The notes: generated by a model not told the origin, from the letters alone. DNA of 64,000 bases from Parathalassolituus penaei (GCF_026626885.1 NZ_JAPNOA010000016.1:124001-188000); one strand, 5' to 3'; numbered from the stretch's first letter, positions 8,408 through 18,162 are shown. Numbers and translations: made by a program.

Positions 8408-9787
8408 TCATTTGCCCTGCGACAGCAGCGTCATGCCGCGCAGCAGGGTGTGGGCTTCATAAAGCTGGAAGTCTTTCGACAGCAGCTCTTCGGCAGATGG
8501 CATGTCATTGGCTGTTTTGCCTTTACTGGCTTTGGCATCTTGCGCCTTGCCTTCCGGCACCTTGCTCTTGTCCGCCGCCGGTTTGGCTTCAGAACCCTGG
8601 TCGTTCGGGTTGCTGAGGTGGCCTTGCAGGTCGGCTTCCTTGATCAGGCGCGGTTTGGCACGGGTGGTCACGTCACTCTGTTCAACCCAGATATCCGGGG
8701 TGATACCCAGCGCCTGAATCGAACGGCCACTCGGGGTGAAGTAACGGGCGGTGGTGAGTTTGACGCCCTTGTTGTTGGCCAGCGGCAATACGCTCTGTAC
8801 GGAGCCTTTACCGAAGGACTGGGTACCGAGGATCAGGGCGCGTTTCTGGTCTTGCAGCGCACCGGCGACAATTTCAGACGCGGAAGCCGAGCCACCGTTG
8901 ATCAGCACAATAATCGGCAGTTTTGGCACCAGGGTATCGGCAGTGGCGTTAAACACCTGATCTGAACTTGGAATACGGCCGTGGGTGGACACAATCACAC
9001 CGCTGGACAGGAATATGTCGCCAATTTCAACAGCCGCATCCAGCACCCCACCCGGGTTGTTACGGAGGTCGAGAATCAGGCCTTTGACGGCATTCTGGTC
9101 GAGCCACTTTTTCAGGGCTTTTTTCAGCTCAGTGCCGCTGTTCTGCTGGAACTGGGTAATACGCAGGTAACCCACACCATCACTCATCAGCTCGGCACGG
9201 ACAGAGGCGGATTTGATTTCGGCACGGGTCAGTTTGAAGGTCAGCAGGTTCTGTTCACCTTCACGACGGATTTCGAGGGTGATCGGAGTGCCCGGTTCAC
9301 CACGCATACGGGCGATGGCGTCGTTGAGAGAACCGCCCATCACCGGTGTGCCATCAATGGTGACAATCAGGTCGCCGGTGCGAATACCGGCTTTCTGCGC
9401 CGGGGTGTCGTCGATCGGAGTAACGACCAGTACCAGACCGTCCTGTTGACCCACTTCCAGACCCAGACCGCCAAACTTGCCTGAGGTGGTTTCCTGAAGG
9501 TCGGAGAAGTCTTCCGGCTGCATGTACACGGAGTGTGGGTCGAGCGCGGTTAACATGCCGTTGATGGCATAACCAAACAGGGTTTCGTCGTCGATTTCCT
9601 CGACATAGGAGCTGCGGATTCGCTCGAACACTTCGGCGAAGTTGCGCAGTTCATCCAGAGGCAATTGAGCCTGTGATTCTGCAGGGGCAGCAGCGGCTTT
9701 GGTCGGTGCCGACTCCGCGTAAACACCGTTACTCAGGACCAGTGACAGGAGCAGGGTGGCGAACCGCCGTGAGGCTAGGGTTTGCAT
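8408..9787 (-). CDS. ctpA: C-terminal processing peptidase, S41 family
   Basis: A 459-residue periplasmic serine protease. The start at 9787 (MQTLASRRF) is preferred over the longer frame up to 9868 because it begins a clean signal peptide ending SNGVYA. Domains in order: an N-terminal helical region (about 30-95), a PDZ domain with the carboxylate-binding GLGLEV loop (about 95-185), and the S41 core with the nucleophile in GGSASASEIVAG and the general-base lysine in FGKGSVQSV. The C-terminal tail is Lys/Ala-rich. In Pseudomonas-type relatives it degrades peptidoglycan endopeptidases with a lipoprotein partner; that partner is not visible here. It sits between envC and the yibQ-like gene, consistent with a cell-wall remodelling operon. 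Confidence 0.93.
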   Translation of the reverse strand: MQTLASRRFATLLLSLVLSNGVYAESAPTKAAAAPAESQAQLPLDELRNFAEVFERIRSSYVEEIDDETLFGYAINGMLTALDPHSVYMQPEDFSDLQETTSGKFGGLGLEVGQQDGLVLVVTPIDDTPAQKAGIRTGDLIVTIDGTPVMGGSLNDAIARMRGEPGTPITLEIRREGEQNLLTFKLTRAEIKSASVRAELMSDGVGYLRITQFQQNSGTELKKALKKWLDQNAVKGLILDLRNNPGGVLDAAVEIGDIFLSSGVIVSTHGRIPSSDQVFNATADTLVPKLPIIVLINGGSASASEIVAGALQDQKRALILGTQSFGKGSVQSVLPLANNKGVKLTTARYFTPSGRSIQALGITPDIWVEQSDVTTRAKPRLIKEADLQGHLSNPNDQGSEAKPAADKSKVPEGKAQDAKASKGKTANDMPSAEELLSKDFQLYEAHTLLRGMTLLSQGK

Positions 9788-9889
9788 GAATATTCTCAAC
9801 AGAAAGAGTGCACAAAGCATGGCACAAATCGGGCGTGCTGTTAACGTGCCACTGACGAGGAATGCCACTAACAGCGCGGCTGTTGTCGG

Positions 9890-11062
9890 TTATTTTCGGC
9901 GCAGCCAGCTGGCCGGATTTTGGGGTTGTCCGCCCTTGCGGATTTCAAAGTACAGGCCAGCCTGAGATTGACCACCACTCATGCCAACAGTTCCGATCAC
10001 ATCGCCCTGATTGACCCATGAACCAACGCCGTATTGCAGCGTTTGGGTATGGGCGTAGAGGGTCAGGAAACCATCGCCGTGATCGAGAATCATCAGCAGA
10101 CCATAACCGCGTAACCAGTCGGCGTAGACCACCCGGCCATGATGCACAGCCTTGATCTTGCTGCCTTCCGGGGCTGACACCAGCCAGCCGTGCCAGTTGC
10201 CAGGGCCTTCACTCTGCGGCGTACCAAAACTGGCCAGCAGTTTGCCTTCCACCGGTTTGGGCAATTGGCCCTTGAGGCTGGCAAATGGACGGGCATCGTT
10301 CTTGCGGGGGCTTTTTTCGACCAGGGTTTGTACTTCCTGCAACAGGGATTCCAGACGCTTGCGGTCGGCTTCCTTGCTGCGTAGCCGTTGCTGTTCGTTT
10401 TGCATCTGTTGTTGCAGAGAGGCCAGCTGGCGCTGTTGTTCCTGTTTGCTGGTGGCAAGACTGTCGGTCTGTTGCAGCAGGTCGGCTTCGCTCTGGTGCA
10501 GTCGAGCTTCTTCGGCGGCAATGTCCTCGCGGATATGCTCAAGGCGCTGTAATTCGCTGATGGCGGTATCAATCTGCTGGATGCGGGCGTTATTGAAATA
10601 ACCAAACCAGGTCAGCATCCGTCGCGCTTGTTCGGGATCGTCCTGGTTCAGCAATAACTTGACGGGGCTGTTGGAGCCCAGGCGGTAAGCCGCCTGAACC
10701 TGTGCCTGCAAGCGGGCACGATGAGCAGCCTGCAGCTCATTGAGCTGCGCCTGCTCCTGGTACAACTTTTTTACCTGGGCCTGCTCCTCCTGGAGCAGGC
10801 GGCGTGTTTCTTCAATCTTGCGGCTCAGCTCGTCAATGTCCTTATCGGTTTTTTGCATGGATGAACTGAGTTTGCTGTGTTCATCACTGGCCTGATTCAG
10901 CCATTGCTGCAGCTTGGCGATCTCAACCTTGAGTTCTTCCAGGCGGGCTTCATCAGCACTGTTATCCGCCGCGCTGGCCGGTTGTCCGGCCAACAGGGCA
11001 ACAGCCAGCAGCGCCAGTGCGCTGCTGTTTAATCGAGTTTTCCACGGACGTGGCTGAGACAT
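9890..11062 (-). CDS. envC: EnvC-like murein hydrolase activator (degenerate LytM domain)
   Basis: A 390-residue periplasmic protein: a signal peptide (ending QPASA), a long coiled coil (about residues 35-250, Gln/Glu/Leu-rich), and a C-terminal M23/LytM domain. The zinc-binding HxH of active LytM enzymes is replaced by LYFEI, and the upstream His-Asp pair is also not intact. It is therefore an activator rather than an enzyme, as known for E. coli EnvC, which switches on the amidases AmiA/AmiB at the septum through FtsEX. ATG 11062 lies 4 bases after the gpmI stop and gives a better signal peptide than the upstream candidate at 11092, which would overlap gpmI. It is translationally coupled to gpmI. 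Confidence 0.92.
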   Translation of the reverse strand: MSQPRPWKTRLNSSALALLAVALLAGQPASAADNSADEARLEELKVEIAKLQQWLNQASDEHSKLSSSMQKTDKDIDELSRKIEETRRLLQEEQAQVKKLYQEQAQLNELQAAHRARLQAQVQAAYRLGSNSPVKLLLNQDDPEQARRMLTWFGYFNNARIQQIDTAISELQRLEHIREDIAAEEARLHQSEADLLQQTDSLATSKQEQQRQLASLQQQMQNEQQRLRSKEADRKRLESLLQEVQTLVEKSPRKNDARPFASLKGQLPKPVEGKLLASFGTPQSEGPGNWHGWLVSAPEGSKIKAVHHGRVVYADWLRGYGLLMILDHGDGFLTLYAHTQTLQYGVGSWVNQGDVIGTVGMSGGQSQAGLYFEIRKGGQPQNPASWLRRK

Positions 11063-11066
11063 GGGA

Positions 11067-12599
11067 TTAACCGAAGTTGACCAGGGATTCACCGGTCATT
11101 TCGGCCGGCTGTGGAATACCCATCATGGACAGCAGGGTCGGAGCGATGTCACACAGACGGCCTGGCTTGATCTGGCCCTGTTCACGCTGGTTTACGTAAA
11201 TCAGGTGCACAGGCCCAGTGGTGTGCTGGGTCATGGCGCGGCCTTCTTCATCGACCATCATTTCGGCGTTGCCGTGGTCGGCGGTGATCAGACACTCACC
11301 ACCCACTTCCAGCACGGCTTCGGTTACCCGACGCAGGGCTTCATCGATGGCTTCAGCAGCTTTGACGGCTGCTTCGTATACACCAGTGTGGCCGACCATG
11401 TCGCCGTTGGCAAAGTTGCAGACGATCAGGTCATAACCGCCGTTCTTGATGGCGTCTACCAGTTTGTCGGTCACTTCCGGCGCGCTCATTTCCGGCTGCA
11501 GGTCGTAGGTGGCAACATCAGGGCTGTTGACCAGAATACGGGTTTCACCCGGGTATTCTTCTTCGCGGCCGCCGGAGAAGAAGAAAGTGACGTGGGCGTA
11601 TTTTTCGGTTTCGGCGATACGCAGCTGTTTCATGCCCAGCGAGGACACGTATTCACCCAGGCTGTTGCTCATGGTTTCTGGCGGGAACGCGCAGTTGGCC
11701 TGAATGTCGGCGGCGTATTCGGTCAGCATCACGAAGTCGGACAGGGCTGGCACTACCGCACGTTCGAAGCCGCTGAAGGCCGTGTCAACAAAGGCACGGG
11801 TCAGTTCACGGGCACGGTCCGGACGGAAGTTGAAGAAAATGATGCTGTCGTTGTCTGCCACCGGCGCGGCTTCGCCAATCCGGGTGGCTTTGACGAATTC
11901 GTCGTTTTCACCACGCTCATAAGCGGCATTGAGTGCATCCATACCGTTAGCGGCGGTGAAATCGGCCTTGGCTTCGGTCATCAGTTCGTAGGCGGCTTTG
12001 ACACGGTCCCAGCGATTGTCGCGGTCCATGGCGAAGTAACGGCCAACAATACCGGTCAGACGGGCGTTACCCAGCTCGGCACACTTGGCTTCAACCTTGC
12101 GAATGGAATCATCGGCAGAGCGTGGTGGCATGTCGCGACCATCGAGAATACCGGTAACGTAAACACGCTCCAGACCACGTTCCTTGGCCATCTCCAGCAG
12201 CGCCAGCAGCTGGTCTTCGTGAGAGTGAACACCACCTGGCGACAGCAGACCGGTGAAGTGCAGGGCACCACCGGCGGCTTTGGCCTTGTCCATGGCAGCA
12301 CACAAAACGGCGTTCTGCTGCAGTTCACCATCGTCGATGGCTTTGTTGATACGGGTGAAGTTCTGGTAAACGATGCGACCGGCGCCAAGATTCATGTGGC
12401 CAACTTCGGAGTTACCCATCTGGCCTTCTGGCAGACCCACCGCCATACCGGAAGTCTGGATCAGGGTGTTTGGAAAACAGTCCAGCAGATGATCCCAGGT
12501 CGGGGTATTGGCATTGGCAATGGCGTTGTTGGTGGTTTCCTCACGGTAACCCCAGCCATCCAGAATGATCAGGGCAACGGGTGTTGGACGAGTATTCAT
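11067..12599 (-). CDS. gpmI: 2,3-bisphosphoglycerate-independent phosphoglycerate mutase
   Basis: A 510-residue glycolytic enzyme interconverting 3- and 2-phosphoglycerate with two Mn ions, of the usual length for the family. It shows the N-terminal metal site with [11 protein letters not shown], the catalytic serine in [30 protein letters not shown]-type substrate residues, [18 protein letters not shown], and the C-terminal [10 protein letters not shown] metal motif. It is the first gene of a leftward unit with envC, ctpA and the yibQ-like gene, and is divergent from the rhodanese gene across a 240-base gap. Confidence 0.97.
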   Translation of the reverse strand: MNTRPTPVALIILDGWGYREETTNNAIANANTPTWDHLLDCFPNTLIQTSGMAVGLPEGQMGNSEVGHMNLGAGRIVYQNFTRINKAIDDGELQQNAVLCAAMDKAKAAGGALHFTGLLSPGGVHSHEDQLLALLEMAKERGLERVYVTGILDGRDMPPRSADDSIRKVEAKCAELGNARLTGIVGRYFAMDRDNRWDRVKAAYELMTEAKADFTAANGMDALNAAYERGENDEFVKATRIGEAAPVADNDSIIFFNFRPDRARELTRAFVDTAFSGFERAVVPALSDFVMLTEYAADIQANCAFPPETMSNSLGEYVSSLGMKQLRIAETEKYAHVTFFFSGGREEEYPGETRILVNSPDVATYDLQPEMSAPEVTDKLVDAIKNGGYDLIVCNFANGDMVGHTGVYEAAVKAAEAIDEALRRVTEAVLEVGGECLITADHGNAEMMVDEEGRAMTQHTTGPVHLIYVNQREQGQIKPGRLCDIAPTLLSMMGIPQPAEMTGESLVNFG

Positions 12600-12840
12600 A
12601 GCAATAGCACCGGTTCAAAAAGACGAATCTGGCGATTGTACAAAATCCGGGCGTTTTGGCCCAGCCCGCGGCAGTCCTGTGGTGGCACGGCGATCCCTGA
12701 TTGTTGTTGGTATCTGGTCAGATGTGGCAGGAGGGGATGGCGCTGGTCGTTACAGCTTGCCGCTGTGCGCCAGCAAGCAGGACACTCGTCCATCAAACCG
12801 TTATACTGCGCCCTCGTTTTTACCGGCGATGACAAGAATC

Positions 12841-13254
12841 ATGAATCACGTAATTGAATTTATTGGTAACCACTGGTGGCTGGTGGGTATCTGGGGTGCG
12901 TTCCTGGCAGCCCTGTTGTGGGACAACTCCCGTCGTTCCGGCGGCAGCGTATCTGCGGCAATGGCCACAACCCTGATCAACAAGCAGGATGCCGTGGTAG
13001 TAGATATTCGTGACAAGAAAGATTTCAGCACCGGTCACCTGGCCAATGCCCTGAACATTCCGTTCAGCAACTTTGCCCAGCGTATGAACGAGCTGGATCA
13101 GTACAAGAGTCGTCCAATCATTCTGGTGTGCAAGACCGGTACTACCGTGTCTGTTGCCGCCCGGATGCTGAACGAGAAGGGCTTCAACACCCTGCGCCTG
13201 AGTGGCGGCATGATGGAGTGGAACGCTCAGAACCTCCCGGTGGTACGTAAATAA
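12841..13254 (+). CDS. Rhodanese-like protein, membrane-anchored (YibN type)
   Basis: A 137-residue protein with one N-terminal membrane helix (about residues 10-27, WWLVGIWGAFLAALLW) and a single rhodanese domain. The active-site cysteine is in LVCKTGTTVSVAA, which fits persulfide chemistry. The start at 12841 is preferred; an ATG at 12829 would add four residues. It lies 9 bases upstream of secB, as yibN does in Enterobacteria, but the grxC gene usually lying between them is missing. A TATACT box at 12802-12807 is a possible -10 element; no convincing -35 is visible. Confidence 0.88.
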   Translation: MNHVIEFIGNHWWLVGIWGAFLAALLWDNSRRSGGSVSAAMATTLINKQDAVVVDIRDKKDFSTGHLANALNIPFSNFAQRMNELDQYKSRPIILVCKTGTTVSVAARMLNEKGFNTLRLSGGMMEWNAQNLPVVRK

Positions 13255-13263
13255 GGAATAATC

Positions 13264-13734
13264 ATGGCAGAGAACCAACAGCCGCAGTTTGCACTGCAGC
13301 GCGTATATGTGAAGGACGCATCCTTCGAATCTCCGAACACCCCGCTGGTTTTCACCCGTGAGTGGAAACCGGAAGTGAAACTGGATCTGAACACCGGTGC
13401 TCGTCGTGTGGATGACCGTCACTACGAAGTGTTTGTGAAGATCACTGTAACTGCCAGCCTGTCTGATGACGAAACTGCATTCCTGGTTGAAGTGATGCAG
13501 TGTGGTCTGTTCCTGGCCGACAACATTCCTGAGCCTCAGCTGAAAGCCATGCTGGGTGCCCTGTGCCCGAATATCCTGTTCCCGTACGTGCGTGAGAGCG
13601 TGGATAATCTGGTGGTTAAAGGTGGCTTCCCGGCACTGATGCTGGCACCGATCAACTTCGATGCCCTGTACCAGCAGCGTCTGGCGCACGAAGCTGAACA
13701 GGCTGCCCAGGGCGCTGGTGATACCGCGCACTGA
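13264..13734 (+). CDS. secB: Protein-export chaperone SecB
   Basis: A 156-residue cytosolic chaperone that keeps preproteins unfolded and delivers them to SecA. The family signatures are clear: FALQRVYVKDASFESPN at the N-terminus, LFLADNIPE and the NILFPYVRESVDNLVVKGGFP block, ending in an acidic/Ala-rich tail. AAGGAATAATC precedes the ATG. It is co-transcribed with the rhodanese gene and ends at a strong terminator. Confidence 0.97.
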   Translation: MAENQQPQFALQRVYVKDASFESPNTPLVFTREWKPEVKLDLNTGARRVDDRHYEVFVKITVTASLSDDETAFLVEVMQCGLFLADNIPEPQLKAMLGALCPNILFPYVRESVDNLVVKGGFPALMLAPINFDALYQQRLAHEAEQAAQGAGDTAH

Positions 13735-13778
13735 TCAGGCCTGCGGGCGATGATTGGTCATCGCTGTGCTTCTGAACA

Positions 13779-13817
13779 AACCCCGATGGCGGCAACGTCA
13801 TCGGGGTTTTGTTTTTT
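13779..13817 (+). terminator. Rho-independent terminator after secB
   Basis: A perfect 10-bp stem (AACCCCGATG 13779-13788 with CATCGGGGTT 13799-13808) is followed by TTTTGTTTTTT. It lies 45 bases after the secB stop and also faces the convergent grxB gene. Confidence 0.9.
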
Positions 13818-13854
13818 GGGACTCCCGTTCGGGGGCCGACAACTCAGCCATCGC

Positions 13855-14511
13855 TCAACAAGCGCGATCATGGAACAACGGAATCGCTGCCAGTGCGGAG
13901 ACTTCCTGCAAATACTGCTGCCACACCTCCGGCATCTGTAATCCGGCGAGCAGGGTGAAGTTGCGCAAGCGCGGGAAAATCACCAGATCATCTTCACTCA
14001 AGCGCTGCCCAAATGCCGACGGCAGGTCCGGCGCTGGCAGTTGCGCCAGCACGGTTTGCAGGCGCTGGAGGTGCAGGTTGCTGTTGGCCAGTGCCTGGGC
14101 AAAGGTCTGGTTGATCAGGGCTTCTTTCTGCTGGCGGAAATGTTCGCGCGCTGACTCGGTTGCGAGGCTGGCAAAACCGGCTTGCAGGTAACGCGGGAAC
14201 AGCAGGCAGTTGCTGTTGTAATCAACGCTGGCCAGCTGTTTCAGCAGTTGCTGACGACGGGCTGGCAGACCGGCGCGCAACGGCTGTTGGGGGCTGCCCA
14301 GGTTCGACAGCAGTTGCACCACATCAAGACCACCGGTGAGGTCGGCTTGTGGATGTTCCAGAACCGGTAACGGCTGGGCGTCCAGTTGCTGGTAGCGGGT
14401 ATCGAGGTCGTCGTTTAACGGGTGGACTTTCTGCAGTGGCAGCTGGTGGTAGTGGGCCAGCATTTCAGCCGCAATACAGCTGGGGCAGTGTTCATCGAGA
14501 TAGAGTTTCAT
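13855..14511 (-). CDS. grxB: Glutaredoxin 2 (GrxB) family protein
   Basis: A 218-residue GST-fold glutaredoxin. The N-terminal thioredoxin-like domain opens with MKLYLDEHCPSC, giving a CPSC active site where E. coli has CPYC. The all-helical C-terminal domain contains SEDDLVIFPRLRNFTLLAG, which matches E. coli GrxB closely. ATG 14511 is chosen because GGAG lies 8 bases before it and the family starts exactly there; the longer frame to 14574 adds an implausible basic leader. It should act as a GSH-dependent disulfide reductase in the cytosol. It lies downstream of, and in the same direction as, the inositol binding-protein gene, but a functional link is not evident. Confidence 0.88.
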   Translation of the reverse strand: MKLYLDEHCPSCIAAEMLAHYHQLPLQKVHPLNDDLDTRYQQLDAQPLPVLEHPQADLTGGLDVVQLLSNLGSPQQPLRAGLPARRQQLLKQLASVDYNSNCLLFPRYLQAGFASLATESAREHFRQQKEALINQTFAQALANSNLHLQRLQTVLAQLPAPDLPSAFGQRLSEDDLVIFPRLRNFTLLAGLQMPEVWQQYLQEVSALAAIPLFHDRAC

Positions 14512-14605
14512 GGGGTTTCTCCGTGCCTTGGTGGTTTTGCTTGCAGGCAGCGGAGTGGTGGCGCCAGCGGCCACCAGGACCGCTGTAGTGCGCCTGTGGG
14601 ATCTG

Positions 14606-15529
14606 TCAGTGGATGTAGTTTTTAATGTTGGATGGCGTTACCAGTTCAAACGGAACCCAGATGTTGCGCTCCGTTGGCTGTTTTTTGCTCATGGCGATGG
14701 CGGCTTTTACCGATTCCATCCCTTGTGCGGTGGCGTTCTGGAACACCGTAATATCGAGATCGCCGTCCTGCATGGACTTGAGGCCATCCGGGGTGGCGTC
14801 GATACCGGCAACCACCACCTTTTTCATATCCACACCACCGGCTTTCATGGCCTGGATGGCACCAATTGCCATTTCGTCGTTGTTGGCAATCACGGCATCG
14901 AAGCGCAGGCCTTCTGTCAGCCAGTTGGTCATACGATCGTAGGCTTCGGTGCGTGACCAGTTGGCAACCTGTTTGTCGACGATCTTCATACCGTTGCAGT
15001 CGGCGCTGCTGATCACCTGTTCGATGTCTTTGGTGCGCGTGTGGGCGGCGTGGTTTTCGAGAGGGCCGATCAGCACCAGTACATCGCCTTTGCCACCTAA
15101 CAGGCGGCAGACTTCTTGGGTTTGCAGGGTGCCGGAATCCAGTTCATTGGAGCCGACAAAGCTGGCCAGCTCCGGCAGTTTGTCGACGTCGGCCGGTGGG
15201 TGGTTGGCGTAAATCAGCGGAATACCGGCTTCACGCGCCTGCTGGGTAATGGATACGGTGGAATCACCGTCAACCGCATTGACGATAATGGCGTCAACGC
15301 CGGTGGCAATAAAACTCTGGACCTGATCCAGCTGGCGGCCGACGTCGAGTTTGGCGTCTTCCAGTTGCAATTCAACACCGGATGCAGCGGCTTGTTCTTT
15401 CATGCCGTTGAGCAGAATGGTCAGGAACGGGTTGTCGAATGAGGTCATGGTGACGCCGATGCTGGTGGCCGAAGCGGTGCCGGCAGCCAGAGTCAGCACA
15501 GAGGCGAGCAGGGTTCTTTTTATTGTCAT
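14606..15529 (-). CDS. Periplasmic sugar-binding protein of an ABC importer, inositol-type, orphan paralogue
   Basis: A 307-residue protein with a signal peptide (ending ASA) and a Peripla_BP_4 (RbsB-like) fold: SIGVTMTSFDNPF, FIATGVDAIIVNAVDGDSTV, NNDEMAIGAIQAMK, VAGIDATPDGL. It is clearly paralogous to the binding protein at 26153-27085, sharing long identical runs such as NNDEMAIGAIQA. No permease or ATPase gene accompanies it. It probably feeds the importer at 27-30 kb with a related ligand, for example another inositol isomer. It follows iolA on the same strand, but a strong hairpin lies between them, so it may be expressed at a different level or from its own promoter. Confidence 0.85.
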   Translation of the reverse strand: MTIKRTLLASVLTLAAGTASATSIGVTMTSFDNPFLTILLNGMKEQAAASGVELQLEDAKLDVGRQLDQVQSFIATGVDAIIVNAVDGDSTVSITQQAREAGIPLIYANHPPADVDKLPELASFVGSNELDSGTLQTQEVCRLLGGKGDVLVLIGPLENHAAHTRTKDIEQVISSADCNGMKIVDKQVANWSRTEAYDRMTNWLTEGLRFDAVIANNDEMAIGAIQAMKAGGVDMKKVVVAGIDATPDGLKSMQDGDLDITVFQNATAQGMESVKAAIAMSKKQPTERNIWVPFELVTPSNIKNYIH

Positions 15530-15609
15530 GGGATGCTCCTCGTTTCTGGGGATACACAGGGTAGTGCGTGTTCGAGCGTATGTTCGAGCATGTGTTAGAA
15601 GGTACAGGG

Positions 15610-15637
15610 CAAAACGCCGGCGGATGCCGGCGTTTTG
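15610..15637 (-). terminator. Hairpin between iolA and the orphan binding-protein gene
   Basis: A perfect 12-bp stem (CAAAACGCCGGC 15610-15621 with its complement 15626-15637) and a 4-base loop. On the minus strand the stem ends in GTTTTG, so it works as a terminator or partial attenuator 14 bases after the iolA stop. Confidence 0.75.
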
Positions 15638-15650
15638 AGTACTGCGCAGA

Positions 15651-17153
15651 TTACTTCATGGTCGGCATGGAGAATTCGGCACCTGCACGCAGACCGGTTG
15701 GCCAGCGGGCGGTGATGGTTTTCATGCGGGTGTAGAAACGCACACCGTCCGGGCCGTGCATGTGCAGCGGGCCAAACAGGGAACGCTTCCAGCCACCAAA
15801 GCTGTGGAACGCCATCGGCACAGGGATTGGCACGTTTACGCCGACCATACCCACCTGGATTTCTTCGCAGAACTGGCGAGCGGTATCACCGTCACGGGTG
15901 AAAATCGCAGTGCCGTTACCGTATTCGTGGGCGTTGATCAGGGCCACGGCTTCGGCGTAGCTGTTCACACGTACCACGCACAGTACTGGGCCGAAGATCT
16001 CCTCGTTGTAGACACGCATACCCGGTTTGACGTGGTCGAACAGGGTTGGGCCAACGAAGTAACCGTTTTCGTGGCCAGCGTAGACAAATTCACGGCCGTC
16101 ACGAATCAGAGCTGCGCCCTGTTCGATACCGGAGGTGATGTAAGCCTTCACCTTGGCGGCATGTTCCTTGGAAATCACCGGGCCCATGTGAGCTTCTTCA
16201 GCCAGACCCATGCCAGGGCCTACACGCATCTGGTCGATTTCTTCGCTCATGCGGGAGATCAGTTTGTCGGCCACTTCGTCGCCTACACACACGGCCACGG
16301 AAATCGCCATACAACGTTCACCGGCAGAACCGTAAGCAGCACCCATCAGGGAACCTACCACCTGTTCAGGATCAGCATCCGGCATCACCACCATGTGGTT
16401 CTTGGCGCCGCCCAGAGCCTGTACACGTTTGCCGTGCGCAGAAGCAGTGGAGTAGATGTATTCGGCAATCGGGGTTGAACCCACAAAGCTCACGGCTTGT
16501 ACGCGTTCGTCGGTCAGCAGCACGTCGACCGATTCCTTGTCGCCGTTCACCACGTTGAACACGCCATCCGGCAGACCGGCTTCTTTCAGCAGTTCAGCCA
16601 GACGCAGCGGGGTAGACGGGTCTTTTTCGGATGGTTTCATCACGAAGGTGTTACCGCAGGCGATGGCGACCGGGAACATCCACATTGGCACCATGGCCGG
16701 GAAGTTGAACGGTGCAATACCGGCACACACGCCCAGTGGTTGCATCAGCGACATACTGTCGACGCCACGGCCAACGTTGAGGCTGTGTTCACCTTTCTGC
16801 AGGTGCGGGATACCACAGGCAAATTCCACCACTTCCAGACCACGGGTCAGTTCACCCTTGGCATCCGAGAACACCTTGCCGTGTTCACTGGTGATCAGCT
16901 CGGCCAGTTCGTCGGCGTGTTGTTCCAGCAGCGCCTTGAACTTGAACATCACACGGGCGCGGTTCAGCGGGGTTACCTTGCTCCAGGTTTTGAAGGCTTC
17001 CTGGGCGGAGGCAATGGCAGCACGGGTTTCGTCAGCAGACGACAGGCCAACCTGTTTGGTCTGTTCGCCGGTTGCCGGGTTGTAAACGGCACTAAAACGG
17101 CCGCTGTCGCTGGCCACCGACTGGCCGCTGATGAAGTTACCAAGAGTTTGCAT
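15651..17153 (-). CDS. iolA: Methylmalonate-semialdehyde dehydrogenase (CoA-acylating)
   Basis: A 500-residue aldehyde dehydrogenase of the MmsA/IolA class. It oxidises malonate semialdehyde to acetyl-CoA and CO2 as the last step of inositol breakdown, and can also act in valine catabolism. Visible motifs are the cofactor-binding PFNFPAMVPMWMFP block, FVGSTPIAEYIY, the catalytic cysteine in SAGERCMAISVAV, and the C-terminal FTRDGDTARQF. It sits in the run iolE-iolA on the minus strand, directly after iolE (63 bases), supporting the inositol role (iolA) over valine (mmsA). Confidence 0.93.
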   Translation of the reverse strand: MQTLGNFISGQSVASDSGRFSAVYNPATGEQTKQVGLSSADETRAAIASAQEAFKTWSKVTPLNRARVMFKFKALLEQHADELAELITSEHGKVFSDAKGELTRGLEVVEFACGIPHLQKGEHSLNVGRGVDSMSLMQPLGVCAGIAPFNFPAMVPMWMFPVAIACGNTFVMKPSEKDPSTPLRLAELLKEAGLPDGVFNVVNGDKESVDVLLTDERVQAVSFVGSTPIAEYIYSTASAHGKRVQALGGAKNHMVVMPDADPEQVVGSLMGAAYGSAGERCMAISVAVCVGDEVADKLISRMSEEIDQMRVGPGMGLAEEAHMGPVISKEHAAKVKAYITSGIEQGAALIRDGREFVYAGHENGYFVGPTLFDHVKPGMRVYNEEIFGPVLCVVRVNSYAEAVALINAHEYGNGTAIFTRDGDTARQFCEEIQVGMVGVNVPIPVPMAFHSFGGWKRSLFGPLHMHGPDGVRFYTRMKTITARWPTGLRAGAEFSMPTMK

Positions 17154-17216
17154 GGTTTGTTCCTCGTCGGGCGCGGCTTCTTGGCCGCGCGCTGTAAATG
17201 GGGTTGGCTCCAGGGA

Positions 17217-18116
17217 TCAGGCTTGCAGTTCGAGGCCGGATTCGGCACAGAAACGCTTGAGGTTGTTGGCGCCCAGGGTGGCGTAGGTCAGAGGGTGTGC
17301 CACCGCCGGATCCTGTTCGGCTTCGACGACCAGCCAGCCGCTGTAGTTGGAGGCCTTGAGGCCTTTGAACAGGGTCAGGTAATCGATGAAACCGTCGCCC
17401 GGCACGGTAAACACACCGGACAACATGGCGTTCAGGAAGCTCATGTCGCGGTTTTTGGCATCGGCCAGCACGTTCGGACGCAGGTCCTTGCAGTGCACGT
17501 GAACGATACGATCGGCATAACGCTGCTGAACGGCAATCGGGTTGCCACCGGCGAAGGTCATGTGGCCGGTATCCAGCAGCAGACCCATGGATGGGCCAGT
17601 GCCCTGCATCATACGATCCACTTCGGCTTCGGTTTCGATCACGGTGCCCATGTGGTGGTGGTAGGCCAGCTGCACGCCCTGTTCCATACACCAGTCAGCC
17701 ACGGCATTGAGTTTGCCGAGGAATTCTTCCCACTGCTGTTCAGTCATGCGTGGACGGTGTGACAGCGGGGTGTTGATCTGGCCATGGATACAGCCGGTGA
17801 TTTCGCAATACACCATCACCTTGCTGCCCAGCGCTTTCAGCAGTTCCAGGTGGTCACGGATGGCTTCGATTTCCTGCTCGACGCTGTTGGTCAGCAGGTT
17901 GCCGCTGCACCAGCCGGATACCAGATTGAGGCCGTGGGCATCCAGAATCGGGCCCAGAACGTCGGCCTTGCGTGGAAATTTGTGGCCCAGCTCGAAACCG
18001 GAAAAACCGGCTTGTTTGCCTTCACTCAGGCAGGTTTCCAGTGGCGTTTCAGCCCCCAGGGTTGGCAGGTCATCGTTGGTCCAGGTCAGCGGGTTAATGC
18101 CAATGCGTACGCTCAT
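17217..18116 (-). CDS. iolE: myo-Inosose-2 dehydratase
   Basis: A 299-residue TIM-barrel (AP-endonuclease-2-like) lyase. It removes water from 2-keto-myo-inositol to give 3D-trihydroxycyclohexanedione. Family features are GINPLTWTNDDLP at the N-terminus, metal-site residues in AYHHHMGTVIETEAEVDRMM and LLDTGHMTFAGG, and the C-terminal GWLVVEAEQDPAVAHP glutamate. The length is normal. It lies 46 bases after iolD and 63 before iolA on the same strand, with no terminator in either gap. Confidence 0.95.
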   Translation of the reverse strand: MSVRIGINPLTWTNDDLPTLGAETPLETCLSEGKQAGFSGFELGHKFPRKADVLGPILDAHGLNLVSGWCSGNLLTNSVEQEIEAIRDHLELLKALGSKVMVYCEITGCIHGQINTPLSHRPRMTEQQWEEFLGKLNAVADWCMEQGVQLAYHHHMGTVIETEAEVDRMMQGTGPSMGLLLDTGHMTFAGGNPIAVQQRYADRIVHVHCKDLRPNVLADAKNRDMSFLNAMLSGVFTVPGDGFIDYLTLFKGLKASNYSGWLVVEAEQDPAVAHPLTYATLGANNLKRFCAESGLELQA

Positions 18117-18162
18117 TATTATTCTCCAGTGCTTGGGTCGGCGCGTATCTTGTCGGGCGCAA

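Noticed and set aside
12565-12840. N-terminal extension of the rhodanese protein
   Set aside because: The added residues cover the divergent promoter region, and the start at 12841 gives the usual membrane anchor directly.
11061-12857. 598-residue open frame opposite gpmI
   Set aside because: Antisense shadow of a well-conserved enzyme gene; codon pattern is the mirror of gpmI and there is no recognisable domain.
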